The notes: generated by a model from the sequence alone, not told the origin. Positions 9,056-18,268 are shown, counted from the first letter of the stretch. The stretch: DNA of 64,000 bases from CBDFLD01 sp965249005 (GCA_965249005.1 CBDFLD010000004.1:1-64000); one strand, 5' to 3'. Numbers and translations are program-made.

Positions 9056-9100
9056 GTGTCGTTCCCCTTCTCCACTTCAACACTCAGCTTCATCTGCGGG

Positions 9101-10426
9101 TCAACGGCGATACGTCATCAAGGGTTTGAAAACCCTTCCCCAGGTCCACCAGAACATGAAGCCTTCGCGGCTGAAGGCTGTATCGATGCGCATGAAGACG
9201 TCATTGCGGGCGTTGAAACGAAAACCGAATCCATAGGACAGCTCGAGATCTTCGAAGTTGAGCTGCGACCGCTTTGGCACGACCTTCCCGGCATCGAGGA
9301 AGATAGCCGCGTCCAGTCCCGAGAAGGATTCCCATCGGTGCTCCACACTGAAATGGACCGAATTGTCGTCGTGATATCGATAGCGCCGGAATCCTCTCAA
9401 GTCGTGAGAGCTTCCCAGTGTCGGCTGGAGATAAAAAGGCACCCTTTGGTTCGGATTCTCAAAGGAAAGGACCGAAAAGTACCGCAAAGCCAGGGTGCGC
9501 CGCTTGTTGAAATAGGGAATGAACTGCTGGAAGTCCAGGTCGAGTCGGCGGTGGCTGTATCGCCGGAAATCGTTGTCCTTGTATGAGATGAACTTGACGC
9601 CGTAGTAACCGCCGGAACGGGCCCCACCCGGGCTGTCCCGGTAGTCGATCTCGGCAAATACGCTGCCGCGGAAGAAGTCGGGCTGCTCGTCGATTCCGGG
9701 GGTCGTTTCCGGACTGAAAATCTCCTCGATCGAGGAAGCACCGGAACGTTGGCCTGGGCCGGTGTTGACACTGCGATGGCCGCCCGAGACACCGAACCTC
9801 AGAATACGGAGCGGCCTGACTCCGAAGGTAAAATCGACCGATGTGTCCTCGAGCCGATAGCTCGTTCGCTGTTGCCTCTTCGAATCGGGCCCAGGACCGT
9901 AGTAGTCCAACTTGGGCGAGTTCTCGTGGACCACCAGAAAATCAAAGAAGAGCTTGCCCTTGGCCAGCTTGGGCAGGCCGAACTGAAAGTCGAAAAGGTA
10001 TCCCAAGCTCAGAGAAACCCGGGCCGAGGTTCTAAGGTGGACGTTCCCCCGTGCCCAATCCTCCCTTTTGTAGCCGGCGCCGTATGAGAATCCTCCGCCG
10101 GAACGAAGCCCGCCGAATATCACGGGTTGAAAGCCGTTGGTCCCTCCCCCGATGAACATTCCGTCCAGAACGTTGCGTTCCGCGAGTTTATTCAGTCGTT
10201 TCGCGAGTCCCGTCGTCTGTTCCGCTTCGACCCGAGCCGCTTTCCCGTCTCTTGCTTTTCGAATCTCCTCCGCGCGGGACCTTGTCTTGGTGGCCGGGAC
10301 GATTTCGTCGTCTTCCGTTTGATCAGGGGTTTGAGCAGTCAAGGGATGGGTGAGGGACAAAAAAAGCAGAAGCAGCGCCGTCCATCCGGCATTCTGCGTT
10401 CCATAGGTGAAGTTTTTCCACTTCAT
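9101..10426 (-). CDS. Omp85/BamA-type outer-membrane barrel without POTRA, copy A
   Basis: About 441 residues. The signal peptide ends at HPLTAQ and is followed by a charged linker rich in E, R and K, then beta-barrel sequence with alternating hydrophobics. It contains the glycine-rich FGGLRSGGGFSYGAGYK segment of BamA/TamA (surface antigen D15) family proteins. It ends in barrel strands (GFGFRFNARNDVFMRIDTA, WWTWGRVF). No POTRA domains are present, unlike BamA. ATG at 10426 (MKWKNF) is chosen over the longer frame because AGGA lies just upstream and a clean signal peptide follows. It is first gene of a unit with the kinase-like protein A and is mirrored by 10801-12093. Substrate and partner unknown. 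Confidence 0.82.
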   Translation of the reverse strand: MKWKNFTYGTQNAGWTALLLLFLSLTHPLTAQTPDQTEDDEIVPATKTRSRAEEIRKARDGKAARVEAEQTTGLAKRLNKLAERNVLDGMFIGGGTNGFQPVIFGGLRSGGGFSYGAGYKREDWARGNVHLRTSARVSLSLGYLFDFQFGLPKLAKGKLFFDFLVVHENSPKLDYYGPGPDSKRQQRTSYRLEDTSVDFTFGVRPLRILRFGVSGGHRSVNTGPGQRSGASSIEEIFSPETTPGIDEQPDFFRGSVFAEIDYRDSPGGARSGGYYGVKFISYKDNDFRRYSHRRLDLDFQQFIPYFNKRRTLALRYFSVLSFENPNQRVPFYLQPTLGSSHDLRGFRRYRYHDDNSVHFSVEHRWESFSGLDAAIFLDAGKVVPKRSQLNFEDLELSYGFGFRFNARNDVFMRIDTAFSREGFMFWWTWGRVFKPLMTYRR

Positions 10427-10800
10427 GGGTCCTGTGTATCCCTCTTTCCCTTGGGGTCGAGCCAGAACGGCCGGGTTCCATCGAACATACACCTGCCAGG
10501 AGTGTTCGCTAATCTACTCGGTCGCACCCTCGAATACAAGGCACGATACATTGGCTCATGCGGCCCATGAGGGCGGCTCATCGGTCCCGGGTTTTCAACC
10601 ACCGATAGGCTATCGCGTCTCTGAATTCTCTTGCAGGCATTTATCCCTGGTTCTGATAGTCTAATAGAGCTCGGGACGAACTGACCTCAATGTCAACCTT
10701 CGATTGTACGATGGTGTGCAATCCCGACAGCGTGACGGGTCTGGGGAGTACAGACCTCGCACTTTTCTCGATTTCGGGAAGGGAGCCCTCCGGCGGAAAG
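10427..10800. promoter_or_regulatory. Divergent promoter region of the duplicated barrel modules
   Basis: A 374-bp region separates the two mirrored operons. A sigma-70-like pair TTGCAG (10631-10636), 17-bp spacer and TGATAG (10654-10659) could drive the plus-strand barrel gene. A perfect dyad CTCATG-N5-CATGAG lies at 10555-10571. A longer frame of the plus-strand barrel gene starts at 10690 and may be the true start. No coding signal otherwise. Confidence 0.35.
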
Positions 10801-12093
10801 ATGAATCTTCAATCTCTTTTGAAGCGACGAACGAAGACCTGGCGGGATGTGCCGTTCCGGTGCCTGCTGCTCGGGTCTGTTCTGCGGTTTGGGTCTTTTT
10901 TGCCGGCTCGACCGATTTCCACCGAGAACGAGCAGAACAAGACTCTGTCTCAGACGGAACGACTGGCTGCTGCCCGGCAGGAGAAGTCGAAACAGCTGGT
11001 GCCCAACAAGGTCCAACGATGGGAAGAGCGCTTGCGCGGCTGGGAAAAGGCCCGGTTCCCTGCGAGGATCTTTCAGAAGGGGTATCGCGGCCTGCGGCCG
11101 GTGATCGGAGGGATGCCCTCCGGATCAGGCTTTGTCTTCGGCGGTGGCTATATTCGTGGTTTGGAGAGCGAGCTACTCAAAACCCAAGTCAACGGACGCT
11201 ACTCGACCCGCGGATTCAGTCAGTTTGACGGTCGACTGGATCTTCCACCGCCGCAACGTGGCAGCCGTTTCTCGGCGGCCCTCGAGGCAGCCTATCAAGA
11301 TTACACCGCACTGCGTTTTTTCGGGCTAGGGACCAACTCGAAAAAGGACGATCGGTCGTTCTTTAAACAGCAGAAGACTTTCGCGATCGGGGAGTTGAGC
11401 TGGAAACCGGCTGCCTTTCTGGAGATCACGCCTCGCGGCGGATGGATGAAAGTCGGCACGTCGTCCTCAGAGGAGGAGCCGTCGGTGGAGACGATCTTTC
11501 CCAGCGGGGTGCTTCCCGGTTTTGGCGGAGGGAAGACCGACTTCGGTGTTTACGGCGGTCGAGTGTCCTTCTCGTTTTTTGATCGATTTCAATGGCCTCC
11601 CATGGGCGTGCGGCTGATCTTCGAGGGGTTGCGCTATGACGACTCCGACCTGGATCTTTATGACACCACCAAAGTAGCCGTGACAGTGGAAACACAGATC
11701 CCGCTGAAGTATGCCAATCGTCGATTGGCGTTTCGATTTCGGACTGTCCACTATCAGGCTGACAGTGGACAACAGGTTCCCTTCTACTTGATGGAGTCCC
11801 TCGGTGGGGCCAATACGATCCGGGGTTTCTCGGAAGAGCGTTTCCGGGACACGCGCAACATACTCCTCAATTTGGAGTATCGGTGGGAGGTTTGGACCTA
11901 CGTGGATTTCGCCCTGTTTGCCGATGCAGGGAAAGTCTTCCGGGATTTCGATGATTTCGACTTCAATCGTCTGTACGTGGGCTACGGGGGTGGCATCCGG
12001 GTCCATGCGCCGGGTCCCATGTTTTTCTCCATCGACCTGGCCGGAAGCAAGGAGGGGTTCAAGCTTCACATTGGGAGTGGCGTCCGATTCTGA
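10801..12093 (+). CDS. Omp85/BamA-type outer-membrane barrel without POTRA, copy B
   Basis: About 430 residues, a paralogue of the minus-strand barrel at 9101-10426. It shares a signal sequence, a charged linker (TLSQTERLAAARQEKSKQL), the RPVIGGMPSGSGFVFGGGY glycine-rich entry strand, the Y-x-G-L/P-G-T-N/D-S strand and a terminal strand ending HIGSGVRF. The C-terminal F is typical of outer-membrane proteins. ATG at 10801 gives a hydrophobic export signal. An in-frame ATG at 10690 is possible but adds residues with no domain character. The stop is 43 bp before its kinase-like partner. The two barrels are diverged, so the duplication is old. Confidence 0.8.
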   Translation: MNLQSLLKRRTKTWRDVPFRCLLLGSVLRFGSFLPARPISTENEQNKTLSQTERLAAARQEKSKQLVPNKVQRWEERLRGWEKARFPARIFQKGYRGLRPVIGGMPSGSGFVFGGGYIRGLESELLKTQVNGRYSTRGFSQFDGRLDLPPPQRGSRFSAALEAAYQDYTALRFFGLGTNSKKDDRSFFKQQKTFAIGELSWKPAAFLEITPRGGWMKVGTSSSEEEPSVETIFPSGVLPGFGGGKTDFGVYGGRVSFSFFDRFQWPPMGVRLIFEGLRYDDSDLDLYDTTKVAVTVETQIPLKYANRRLAFRFRTVHYQADSGQQVPFYLMESLGGANTIRGFSEERFRDTRNILLNLEYRWEVWTYVDFALFADAGKVFRDFDDFDFNRLYVGYGGGIRVHAPGPMFFSIDLAGSKEGFKLHIGSGVRF

Positions 12094-12136
12094 GGCTTGA
12101 TTCCCTGGAGACTCTCCATCGAGTCGAGGTAACACA

Positions 12137-13843
12137 ATGAGCCGAGCGATAGAACTGAGCCGAATAAGATGCACGTGGGGAATCGTTCTGACGATGGCTT
12201 GGGCGAGTTCTGTGTCGCCGGTGCCGGCACAGAAGTTTCACCCATCCGACCCGATGTTGGTAGACGATGATCGTCTGATCGACGTGCGGGAACAGCCGGA
12301 AGAGATCGATTTGAGCGATTTCTACGATCGCTTTGGGCACATGTTCGCGAATCTGGGCGATCCTGAATTCACCGAGGCCAAGAACGTCAACTCCTTGGAT
12401 GAACTGCCCGATAGTAGCTGGTTTACCAACCGGCGCGGTGCCAAGCCCATGTCGCTGGCCGAGTTGATCCAGGGCGCCAATTTCGATGGTCCGCCCAACG
12501 TGGACGAGGAGTGGCTGGTCTTTCGCGGAAAGAGTCAGGGAATCACTCCCGGCTTTCAGGTGGAAGATGGCAATGGAAACCGTTGGGTAATCAAGTTCGA
12601 TCCTGTCGAGCTTCCTGAATTGGCGACGGCTGCGGAAGTCATCGCCAGCAAGATGTTCTACGCCATGGGGTACAACGTGCCCCAGAACTACATTGTCCAC
12701 TTCCAACCCGAGAACCTGAAAATCAAAGCGGGAACCATGGTGGAAGACAGCTTCGGCGACAAGGTGAAGCTGTCGGAGTTTCGCCTGCGCCGGATGCTCG
12801 GGCGGATCCCTCGGGGTGCGGGCGGCAGGGTGCGGGCGATTGCGAGCAAATACATTGCCGGTGTGCCGCTCGGGCCCTTTCGCTATTTCAACACCCGCTC
12901 GGACGACCCCAACGATGTCATCCCTCACGAGCATCGCCGGGAGTTGCGGGCTCTGCGGCTTCTGGCGGCCTGGACCAACCACGATGACACCCGGGCCCAC
13001 AACACCCAGAGTGCGTGGGAAGAAGCAGAAGGAAAACACTTTGTCCGTTACTATCTGCTGGACTTTGGCTCCACTTTCGGCAGCGGCTCGGTCATGATCC
13101 AAAGGCCCGAGCTCGGGTTCAACTATGCCCTGGACTTTGGCGAGATCAAGGCGAATGCCCCGAGTTTCGGGGTGCGAGTGCCCAAGTATCGCAAGGTCGA
13201 GTGGCCGAAGTTCCCCGAGCGTTCTGCCGTGGGCCGATGGGAGTCGAAGCACTTCGACGTGGCCGAGTGGCGCAATGACTATCCCAACCCCGCGTTTGTG
13301 CGCATGACCGCTCGCGACGCATTCTGGGCCGGGAAGATCATCATGAGCTTCAAGGATGCAGAGCTGCTGGCAATGGTGAAGACCGGCGAATACTCCGATC
13401 CGGAGAACGAGAGGTACTTTCATCAAGTACTGGTAGAACGGCAAAGGGAAAGCGGACGGTTTGGGATCAACGGATTAAACCCCCTGGATCACTTCCGGCT
13501 CAGCGGCAGGAGCTTGGAGTTCACGAATCTGTCAGAGAAGTACGGATTCTCGGATTCCGGCAGCACGCGGTATCAGGTTTCCTGGTCTTTGTTCGACAAC
13601 GAGAAACAAGAAAGACTCTATTCGCTGCGAAGCAATGAGACTCTCGATCAGTCCTCGACAGTGCTTCCGGAACCGGAGCGTTGGGGGCACGACCAGAACC
13701 TGCTCTTGCTGGCGGAGGTCCAATCTCTCCACCCGGAGTTTCCGCATTGGAAGCAACGAATCGGTGTTTACCTGCGCTACGATGGATCGCGCCACGAGGT
13801 CGTCGGGATCGAGCGCGAATCTCCCAGAGCAGCCATCCCATGA
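12137..13843 (+). CDS. Exported kinase-fold-like protein, paralogue B
   Basis: A 568-residue paralogue of 7394-9055 with a signal peptide (GIVLTMAWASSVSPVPAQ) and a good GAGGTAA ribosome site. Kinase-like landmarks are conserved: K153 in RWVIKFDP, H282-x-D284-x4-N289 in NHDDTRAHN, and D309-F-G311 in YLLDFGSTFG. Other blocks shared with copy A include ITPGF, DDPND-V-x-HEHRREL and the N-terminal AQKF-P-DP after the signal cleavage site. Acidic replacements around the catalytic loop differ between copies (HNDIKS versus HDDTRA), so the two may act on different substrates. It probably works with the barrel encoded 43 bp upstream. Confidence 0.75.
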   Translation: MSRAIELSRIRCTWGIVLTMAWASSVSPVPAQKFHPSDPMLVDDDRLIDVREQPEEIDLSDFYDRFGHMFANLGDPEFTEAKNVNSLDELPDSSWFTNRRGAKPMSLAELIQGANFDGPPNVDEEWLVFRGKSQGITPGFQVEDGNGNRWVIKFDPVELPELATAAEVIASKMFYAMGYNVPQNYIVHFQPENLKIKAGTMVEDSFGDKVKLSEFRLRRMLGRIPRGAGGRVRAIASKYIAGVPLGPFRYFNTRSDDPNDVIPHEHRRELRALRLLAAWTNHDDTRAHNTQSAWEEAEGKHFVRYYLLDFGSTFGSGSVMIQRPELGFNYALDFGEIKANAPSFGVRVPKYRKVEWPKFPERSAVGRWESKHFDVAEWRNDYPNPAFVRMTARDAFWAGKIIMSFKDAELLAMVKTGEYSDPENERYFHQVLVERQRESGRFGINGLNPLDHFRLSGRSLEFTNLSEKYGFSDSGSTRYQVSWSLFDNEKQERLYSLRSNETLDQSSTVLPEPERWGHDQNLLLLAEVQSLHPEFPHWKQRIGVYLRYDGSRHEVVGIERESPRAAIP

Positions 13844-13875
13844 AGTGAACGTTACCAAATCAGGGTACGACGGTC

Positions 13876-15324
13876 TTACTGTAGCTCGACGGTGACGTAC
13901 TGGAATTGAGCTCTGCGTTCGACGAGCAAGACAACGATCTCTCCGCTCTTGCGCTTTTCCAGATCCGCGTGCAGGCCTTCTACGGTCTCGATCTCTGCCC
14001 GGTTGACTGAATGGATGACGTCACCGGGTTGAAACTCGCTCCCGGAAAGGCTTCCCGGAGCCCGCGCAGCCACCATGATCCCGCTCGAGGATCTCAAGAA
14101 AAGAAGGAACGCTCCGATCTCTTCGGGAATGTCGACGACCAGAATACCGAGCTGCGGAATCAAGCTCCGGGTACGATCGAGCAGACCCGATAACCGACTC
14201 GGGACGTCCGGCCGTTCCATGACGGCTACTCGAGCCTCCTGTGTGGCCCCGTCCCGGAGCAGCCTGAGATTCACGGTATCGCCCAGACCGCGCTGGTAGA
14301 TGTTGACGTTCAACTGGCGGGCGTTTTCCATGATCTTGTTGTCCAACTCCAAGATGATGTCACGGTTGCGGATTCCCGCGAGGTCTGCAGGCGAAGAAGG
14401 TACTACGTCCGACACGAGGACGCCCCAGTCTCTGGGCAGCTCCAAACATTTGGCCATCAGGGGTGTGATGGTCTGGGCGGTTATTCCGATTACCCCTCGC
14501 TGCACGCGACCGTTTTCGCGGATCTGCTGGTAGACGGTCCGGACGATGTTACTGGGCGCGGCCAGACCAAAGCCCTCTTCATCGGTCAGCTCGGTGGCCT
14601 GGAAGTTATTGATCCCGACGAGCTCGCCGTTGATATTGACCAGCGGCCCACCGCTGTTGCCCGGATTGATGGTCGCATCGGTCTGGATGTAAATCATCGG
14701 ATCTTCTTCGTTCAGCTGACGTGCCGCGGAGCTGACCACGCCCATCGCAACGCCGTCCTCCATTCGCCGGGGGTTGCCAAAGGCAAAAACCAGGCTGCCC
14801 TTGTTGAGGTCGTCGGAATCTGCAAACTTGAGATACCGCAGTACTTTCACGTTGATCTTGAGGATGGCCAGGTCGGTTTCGTGATCTGTTCCCAGTACCT
14901 CGGCATCCAGCAGCCTCCCCCTGGGGCGCAGTATGGAGCCTTCAACCTTGTTTCCTTCGGTGGCGAGCGTCAGCAGCACCCGAACCCTCTGGGCGCCAGC
15001 GACGACGTGGGCGTTCGTGACGATATACCCTTCGGGATGAACCAGGACGCCGGAACCGGTGGTGCGTCTCGCCGTCACCTCGGCAGTTTGCATGAGGTCT
15101 TGACCCGCAACAGCCGCAAACCCCGTCGTGAAGATTTGCACCACGGTCGGAGATACGTTTTCCGCCAGGGCCTCGAGCGATTCGCTCAATTGCTTCAGTG
15201 GATTGACGGGTGTGGGTTGAGTCTGGCCGAGAATATGGGGCGCCATTACGCAGCTTCCCCAGCAAAGAGACGCCAGCGCAAACGTCCGGCGGTACCATAA
15301 AGAAGTCATCTTTGATCGAATCAT
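13876..15324 (-). CDS. HtrA/DegP-type periplasmic serine protease with two PDZ domains
   Basis: About 482 residues. The signal sequence (FALASLCWGSCVMAPHILG) directs it to the periplasm. The trypsin-like domain has His in TNAHVVAG, Asp in ETDLAIL and the nucleophile in TINPGNSGGPL. PDZ1 follows (RGVIGITAQTITPLMAKCLELP). A second, more divergent PDZ-like segment lies at the C-terminus (SGSEFQPGDVIHSVNRAEIE). The role is envelope protein quality control. Start ATG 15324 or 15309 are both possible and no strong ribosome site separates them. It converges on the kinase-like gene B, with only 32 bp between stops, and diverges from the ubiquitin/Pup cluster. Confidence 0.92.
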   Translation of the reverse strand: MIRSKMTSLWYRRTFALASLCWGSCVMAPHILGQTQPTPVNPLKQLSESLEALAENVSPTVVQIFTTGFAAVAGQDLMQTAEVTARRTTGSGVLVHPEGYIVTNAHVVAGAQRVRVLLTLATEGNKVEGSILRPRGRLLDAEVLGTDHETDLAILKINVKVLRYLKFADSDDLNKGSLVFAFGNPRRMEDGVAMGVVSSAARQLNEEDPMIYIQTDATINPGNSGGPLVNINGELVGINNFQATELTDEEGFGLAAPSNIVRTVYQQIRENGRVQRGVIGITAQTITPLMAKCLELPRDWGVLVSDVVPSSPADLAGIRNRDIILELDNKIMENARQLNVNIYQRGLGDTVNLRLLRDGATQEARVAVMERPDVPSRLSGLLDRTRSLIPQLGILVVDIPEEIGAFLLFLRSSSGIMVAARAPGSLSGSEFQPGDVIHSVNRAEIETVEGLHADLEKRKSGEIVVLLVERRAQFQYVTVELQ

Positions 15325-15695
15325 TACACCAGTCCCGTGTTCATCCGTTATTGAGGATGCCCGCTTCACGTCAAATCTATCAATGCCCTCAACATTATCT
15401 CCAAAGCAATAAGCGTTCAACCGAAATTCGGGAACTGGGCCGTCCATCGCGTTTCCACATGTCCCGGTTTACGGGTGATGTGGAGTGAGTGGAAGTGATG
15501 TCCCACGAGAACATTTCTTCCAACTCAAACCAGGCCACGACTTTCGATGCCACGTGCACTGTGATCGATACGTTTTCCGAGAGGAGATTCTCTGATCGTG
15601 CATGATGAAACAATAGAAGCAACGCCCGTTTGGGGGCCGTTCCCCCATACTCGAGGGGCAGTACCCACCGGGCGGGCTATTAGAAAAGAGGAACC
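15325..15695. other. Divergent intergenic region upstream of the tagging cluster
   Basis: This 371-bp stretch must hold the promoters of the HtrA gene (minus) and of the ubiquitin/Pup cluster (plus). A GGGGG-CCGTT-CCCCC hairpin sits about 50 bp before the first cluster gene. No convincing -35/-10 pair or operator stands out, and no coding signal is seen. Confidence 0.4.
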
Positions 15696-16280
15696 ATGTC
15701 CCACCTATGGATTCAAGAAGACGTTGCCAATCTTGCCGATCCCACCGATCCCATGGATCATGAGACCGGTCACGGTTGGGCCGTTTTGCCGCTTTCTGGT
15801 GAAGCCGGCGAAGCTATAGATCTTTCCTGTCAGCCGCCCGCACGGACAATGCGGGGCGCGGAACGGGAACCGCTGGACCCCGGAGTCATTCTCGTGAAGA
15901 GTCAGCTCGACCAGCGAGAAAATTGGGTCCTGATGGCGGATTCCCAGCATGCGGTGCGGGTCAACGGTGGCCTTCTTTCCGGCGGCCTGCGAGTCCTGAC
16001 CCACGGGGATGAAATCCAGTTGTCGGATCGCAGTCTCTTTTTTTCCTCGGAGCGACTGGCCGAGATCGCCCCGTTTCCAGGCAGTGACCAGCCCGTTTAC
16101 TGTCCCCGCTGCCAGCAAATCTTGGCGGAGGGTCAACCCTCGGTTCGTTGCCCGGGGTGCGGCCTCTACTATCATCAAACCTCGGAGACGCCTTGCTGGA
16201 CGTATTCGGAAACCTGCGCCCATTGCCCACAGCCGACGGATCTCGAGGCCGGCTTTCGCTGGATTCCCGAGGAGTTTTGA
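15696..16280 (+). CDS. FHA-like / RING-like (binuclear zinc) protein, candidate E3
   Basis: A 194-residue protein, first of the tagging cluster. Residues about 60-118 resemble the second half of an FHA domain (HAVRVNGGLLSGGLRVLTHGDEIQL), which would bind phosphothreonine or act as an adaptor. Residues 136-177 hold eight regularly spaced zinc ligands: C136/C139, C152/C155, H160/C167, C174/C177. This is the layout of a RING or related treble-clef finger. RING-type proteins have been predicted in prokaryotic E1/E2 operons, where an E3 role is proposed. That role here is inference from context. The FHA core lacks an obvious G-R and S-x-x-H pair. AAGAGG lies just upstream, and the E1 gene starts one base after the stop. 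Confidence 0.78.
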   Translation: MSHLWIQEDVANLADPTDPMDHETGHGWAVLPLSGEAGEAIDLSCQPPARTMRGAEREPLDPGVILVKSQLDQRENWVLMADSQHAVRVNGGLLSGGLRVLTHGDEIQLSDRSLFFSSERLAEIAPFPGSDQPVYCPRCQQILAEGQPSVRCPGCGLYYHQTSETPCWTYSETCAHCPQPTDLEAGFRWIPEEF

Positions 16281-16281
16281 A

Positions 16282-17427
16282 ATGGCCCACGTCATCCAAG
16301 TCGGCTGCGGCAATATCGGCTCGCACGTCGCGGGACACCTTGCCCGGGTCACTCAGGTCGATGAGGTCACCCTGGTAGACCGTGACACCTACGATGGTAC
16401 CAACCTCTGGAGTCAGGACATCTTGGCGCGCGATGTGGGGCGATCCAAGGCTCGGGTTCTGGCGCGAAGACTCCGGTCCATTCACGAAAGCCTGATCGTT
16501 CACTCGATTGCCAGTCCGGTAGAGGACGTTCCCCTGGGCTGGCTTCGGGGGGATTTGATCCTTGCCTGCCTCGATTCCCGCCGGGGGCGTCAAACGGTCA
16601 ATCAGATCGCGTGGCGGTTGGGAATTCCCTGGATCGATTCGGGGGTTGAAGCAGGAAGCGGTCTGGCCCGGATCAACAGCCATCGTACCGAATCAGGCGA
16701 CCCCTGCCTGGAGTGCGCCTGGGATGACGCGGACTACGAAAACCTGGAAGTGGACCATCCCTGTGCTGAAGGAAAGGTAGAGGGGCAAGACCAGGCGTTT
16801 CGGACCGGAGCGTCGTCCGCGCTGGGGGCGCTGGCCGCCTCGTTGCAGGTCCTCGAATGTCGCAAGTTCTTCGAGGGAGATCAAGAAAGGATGCTGTTTG
16901 GGCGTCAGCTCGTGGTCGATTCGGTCTGTCACAGGCACTACGTTTCGTCGTTTCGACCGAATCCCGAATGCCGCTTCGATCATCAGGCATGGCGAATCGA
17001 GGACTTGCCCCGATCGAGCCGGACACTCGGGGATTTGCTCGAGCTTGCCCGGGGCGGCAACGCGAGAGGCACCGCCTGGTTGAGAGTCGAGGGCCAGCAC
17101 TTTGCCACGGCGCTGACCTGCACGGGATGTGGCGGCAGGCGGGCAAGCATGCGGCTCGAGGTGTCCCTGCGGGATTCCGAACGGACGTGTCGCCGCTGCG
17201 GCGCCAGGATAGCGGTCTCCGGATGGGATCTGGTTTCAGAGCTCACGGATCAGTTGCCCGAGAGAACCCTCAACCGCACGCTGAGCAGAATCGGTCTCCG
17301 GAAAGGGGATGTCGTGTCGATCGGAGCGAGCGGCGAGCAGGATCATGAGCGGCACTTCGCGATCGGCCCCCCCGGGAGGCCTCGCGTCGAACGAGACCCC
17401 CAGAGAAGAAGCGGACGAAGGGAGTGA
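16282..17427 (+). CDS. E1-like ubiquitin-activating enzyme (ThiF/UBA family)
   Basis: A 381-residue adenylating enzyme expected to activate the C-terminus of the cluster's ubiquitin-like protein. The Rossmann glycine motif is G8-x-G-x-x-G13. The acidic residue D33 and D35 occur in LVDRDTYDGTN. K56 sits in the GRSKA helix, and D98 in LACLDSRRGRQTVNQ. C142 and C145 form a CxxC, with C161 nearby as a possible transfer cysteine. The N-x-x-R-Q segment reads N41-L-W-S-Q45, so the usual Arg is Ser. A zinc ribbon (C280/C283, C303/C306) and a C-terminal segment of about 70 residues follow, which could bind the E2. GAGGAG precedes the ATG. A 247-bp gap separates it from the E2 gene. Confidence 0.88.
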   Translation: MAHVIQVGCGNIGSHVAGHLARVTQVDEVTLVDRDTYDGTNLWSQDILARDVGRSKARVLARRLRSIHESLIVHSIASPVEDVPLGWLRGDLILACLDSRRGRQTVNQIAWRLGIPWIDSGVEAGSGLARINSHRTESGDPCLECAWDDADYENLEVDHPCAEGKVEGQDQAFRTGASSALGALAASLQVLECRKFFEGDQERMLFGRQLVVDSVCHRHYVSSFRPNPECRFDHQAWRIEDLPRSSRTLGDLLELARGGNARGTAWLRVEGQHFATALTCTGCGGRRASMRLEVSLRDSERTCRRCGARIAVSGWDLVSELTDQLPERTLNRTLSRIGLRKGDVVSIGASGEQDHERHFAIGPPGRPRVERDPQRRSGRRE

Positions 17428-17674
17428 CAAGCAATGATGCGGTGTGGTTTTCAAAAAAATAATTCCGTGGACGACTCCAGGCGATCGTTCGGGGGCTTTG
17501 TTTCCCTTTGTTTTTCAGGGGCGTGGTGCGAGCTCCTGATTGATCCACTCTTTGAGCCGGCTGTGATTCTTGCGCCTGTCCGGTGCCTGGCGCCTGACTG
17601 TGATTTTATGTTCATGTTTTTCGGACACACCAGTCGGTGAGAAAGCCAGTTCGCTTTCGAGCCGGAGAGACCCT

Positions 17675-18268
17675 ATGAGAGATCGAGTATATCAGTCTTT
17701 TCTGGAGCGGCAGTTCGAACAGGGGATGGCGCTGCAGAAGGAAAGCGATGTTTTCGCGCTTTTCCCCTTCGGAGGTCCCGTCCCGCAGCGGTATATCGCT
17801 AGCTTTCGGTGCCGGGGCCTGGTTCGCAACCAGGATGGAACGATTACCGAAGCCCAGCAGTTCGATGCCGGGATCTACTTTCCTCCCGACTACCTCCGCA
17901 AGTGGAGTCCCACTCAGGTGGTTACGTGGCTGGGGCCGAGCAACGTCTTCCACCCCAACATCAGCCAAACCTGGCCTATGGTCTGTCTGGGGCGGATGAC
18001 TCCCGGCACGCCCCTGGTGGACCTGATCCAGCAAGTTCACCAAATCGTGACCTATCAGAAGGTTACGATGCGGGAGGACGACGCGTTGAACCCGGATGCC
18101 TGTGCCTGGGCGCGGCGGAATCAGGCTCGTTTTCCCGTGGACGATCGACCGCTCAAGCGCCGCGCGATTCAGTTCCGGATCGAGTCCGGCGGATCGGGGG
18201 AAGCAGAGCTAGCGACCGAGACCTCGCAATCGAAAGCGAAGGCGAGAGGAAGAAAGGGCCAATCATGA
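17675..18268 (+). CDS. E2-like ubiquitin-conjugating enzyme (UBC fold)
   Basis: A 197-residue protein with the hallmark E2 active site. H93-P94-N95 is followed eight residues later by C104 in MVCLG, matching the HPN-x8-C-L spacing of eukaryotic and prokaryotic E2s. Beta-strands before it (YIASFRCRGLV, FDAGIYFPPDYL) fit the UBC meander, and a helix with LVDLIQQVHQIVTY follows. C104 should carry the modifier as a thioester received from the E1. ATG 17675 has GGAGAG upstream; the open frame is longer but lacks support. The last bases overlap the next start (ATGA). The 247 bp before it contain no supported gene. Confidence 0.88.
   Translation: MRDRVYQSFLERQFEQGMALQKESDVFALFPFGGPVPQRYIASFRCRGLVRNQDGTITEAQQFDAGIYFPPDYLRKWSPTQVVTWLGPSNVFHPNISQTWPMVCLGRMTPGTPLVDLIQQVHQIVTYQKVTMREDDALNPDACAWARRNQARFPVDDRPLKRRAIQFRIESGGSGEAELATETSQSKAKARGRKGQS

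Noticed and set aside
7838..9586. Plus-strand frame of 582 codons
   Set aside because: It is a high-GC shadow of two minus-strand genes with conserved motifs and signal peptides.
12059..13444. Minus-strand frame of 461 codons
   Set aside because: It is antisense to the kinase-like paralogue B, which shares conserved blocks with its paralogue.
17434..17640. Small frame of 68 codons between the E1 and E2 genes
   Set aside because: It has no ribosome site of note, no recognisable pattern, and the E2 has its own start and site at 17675.
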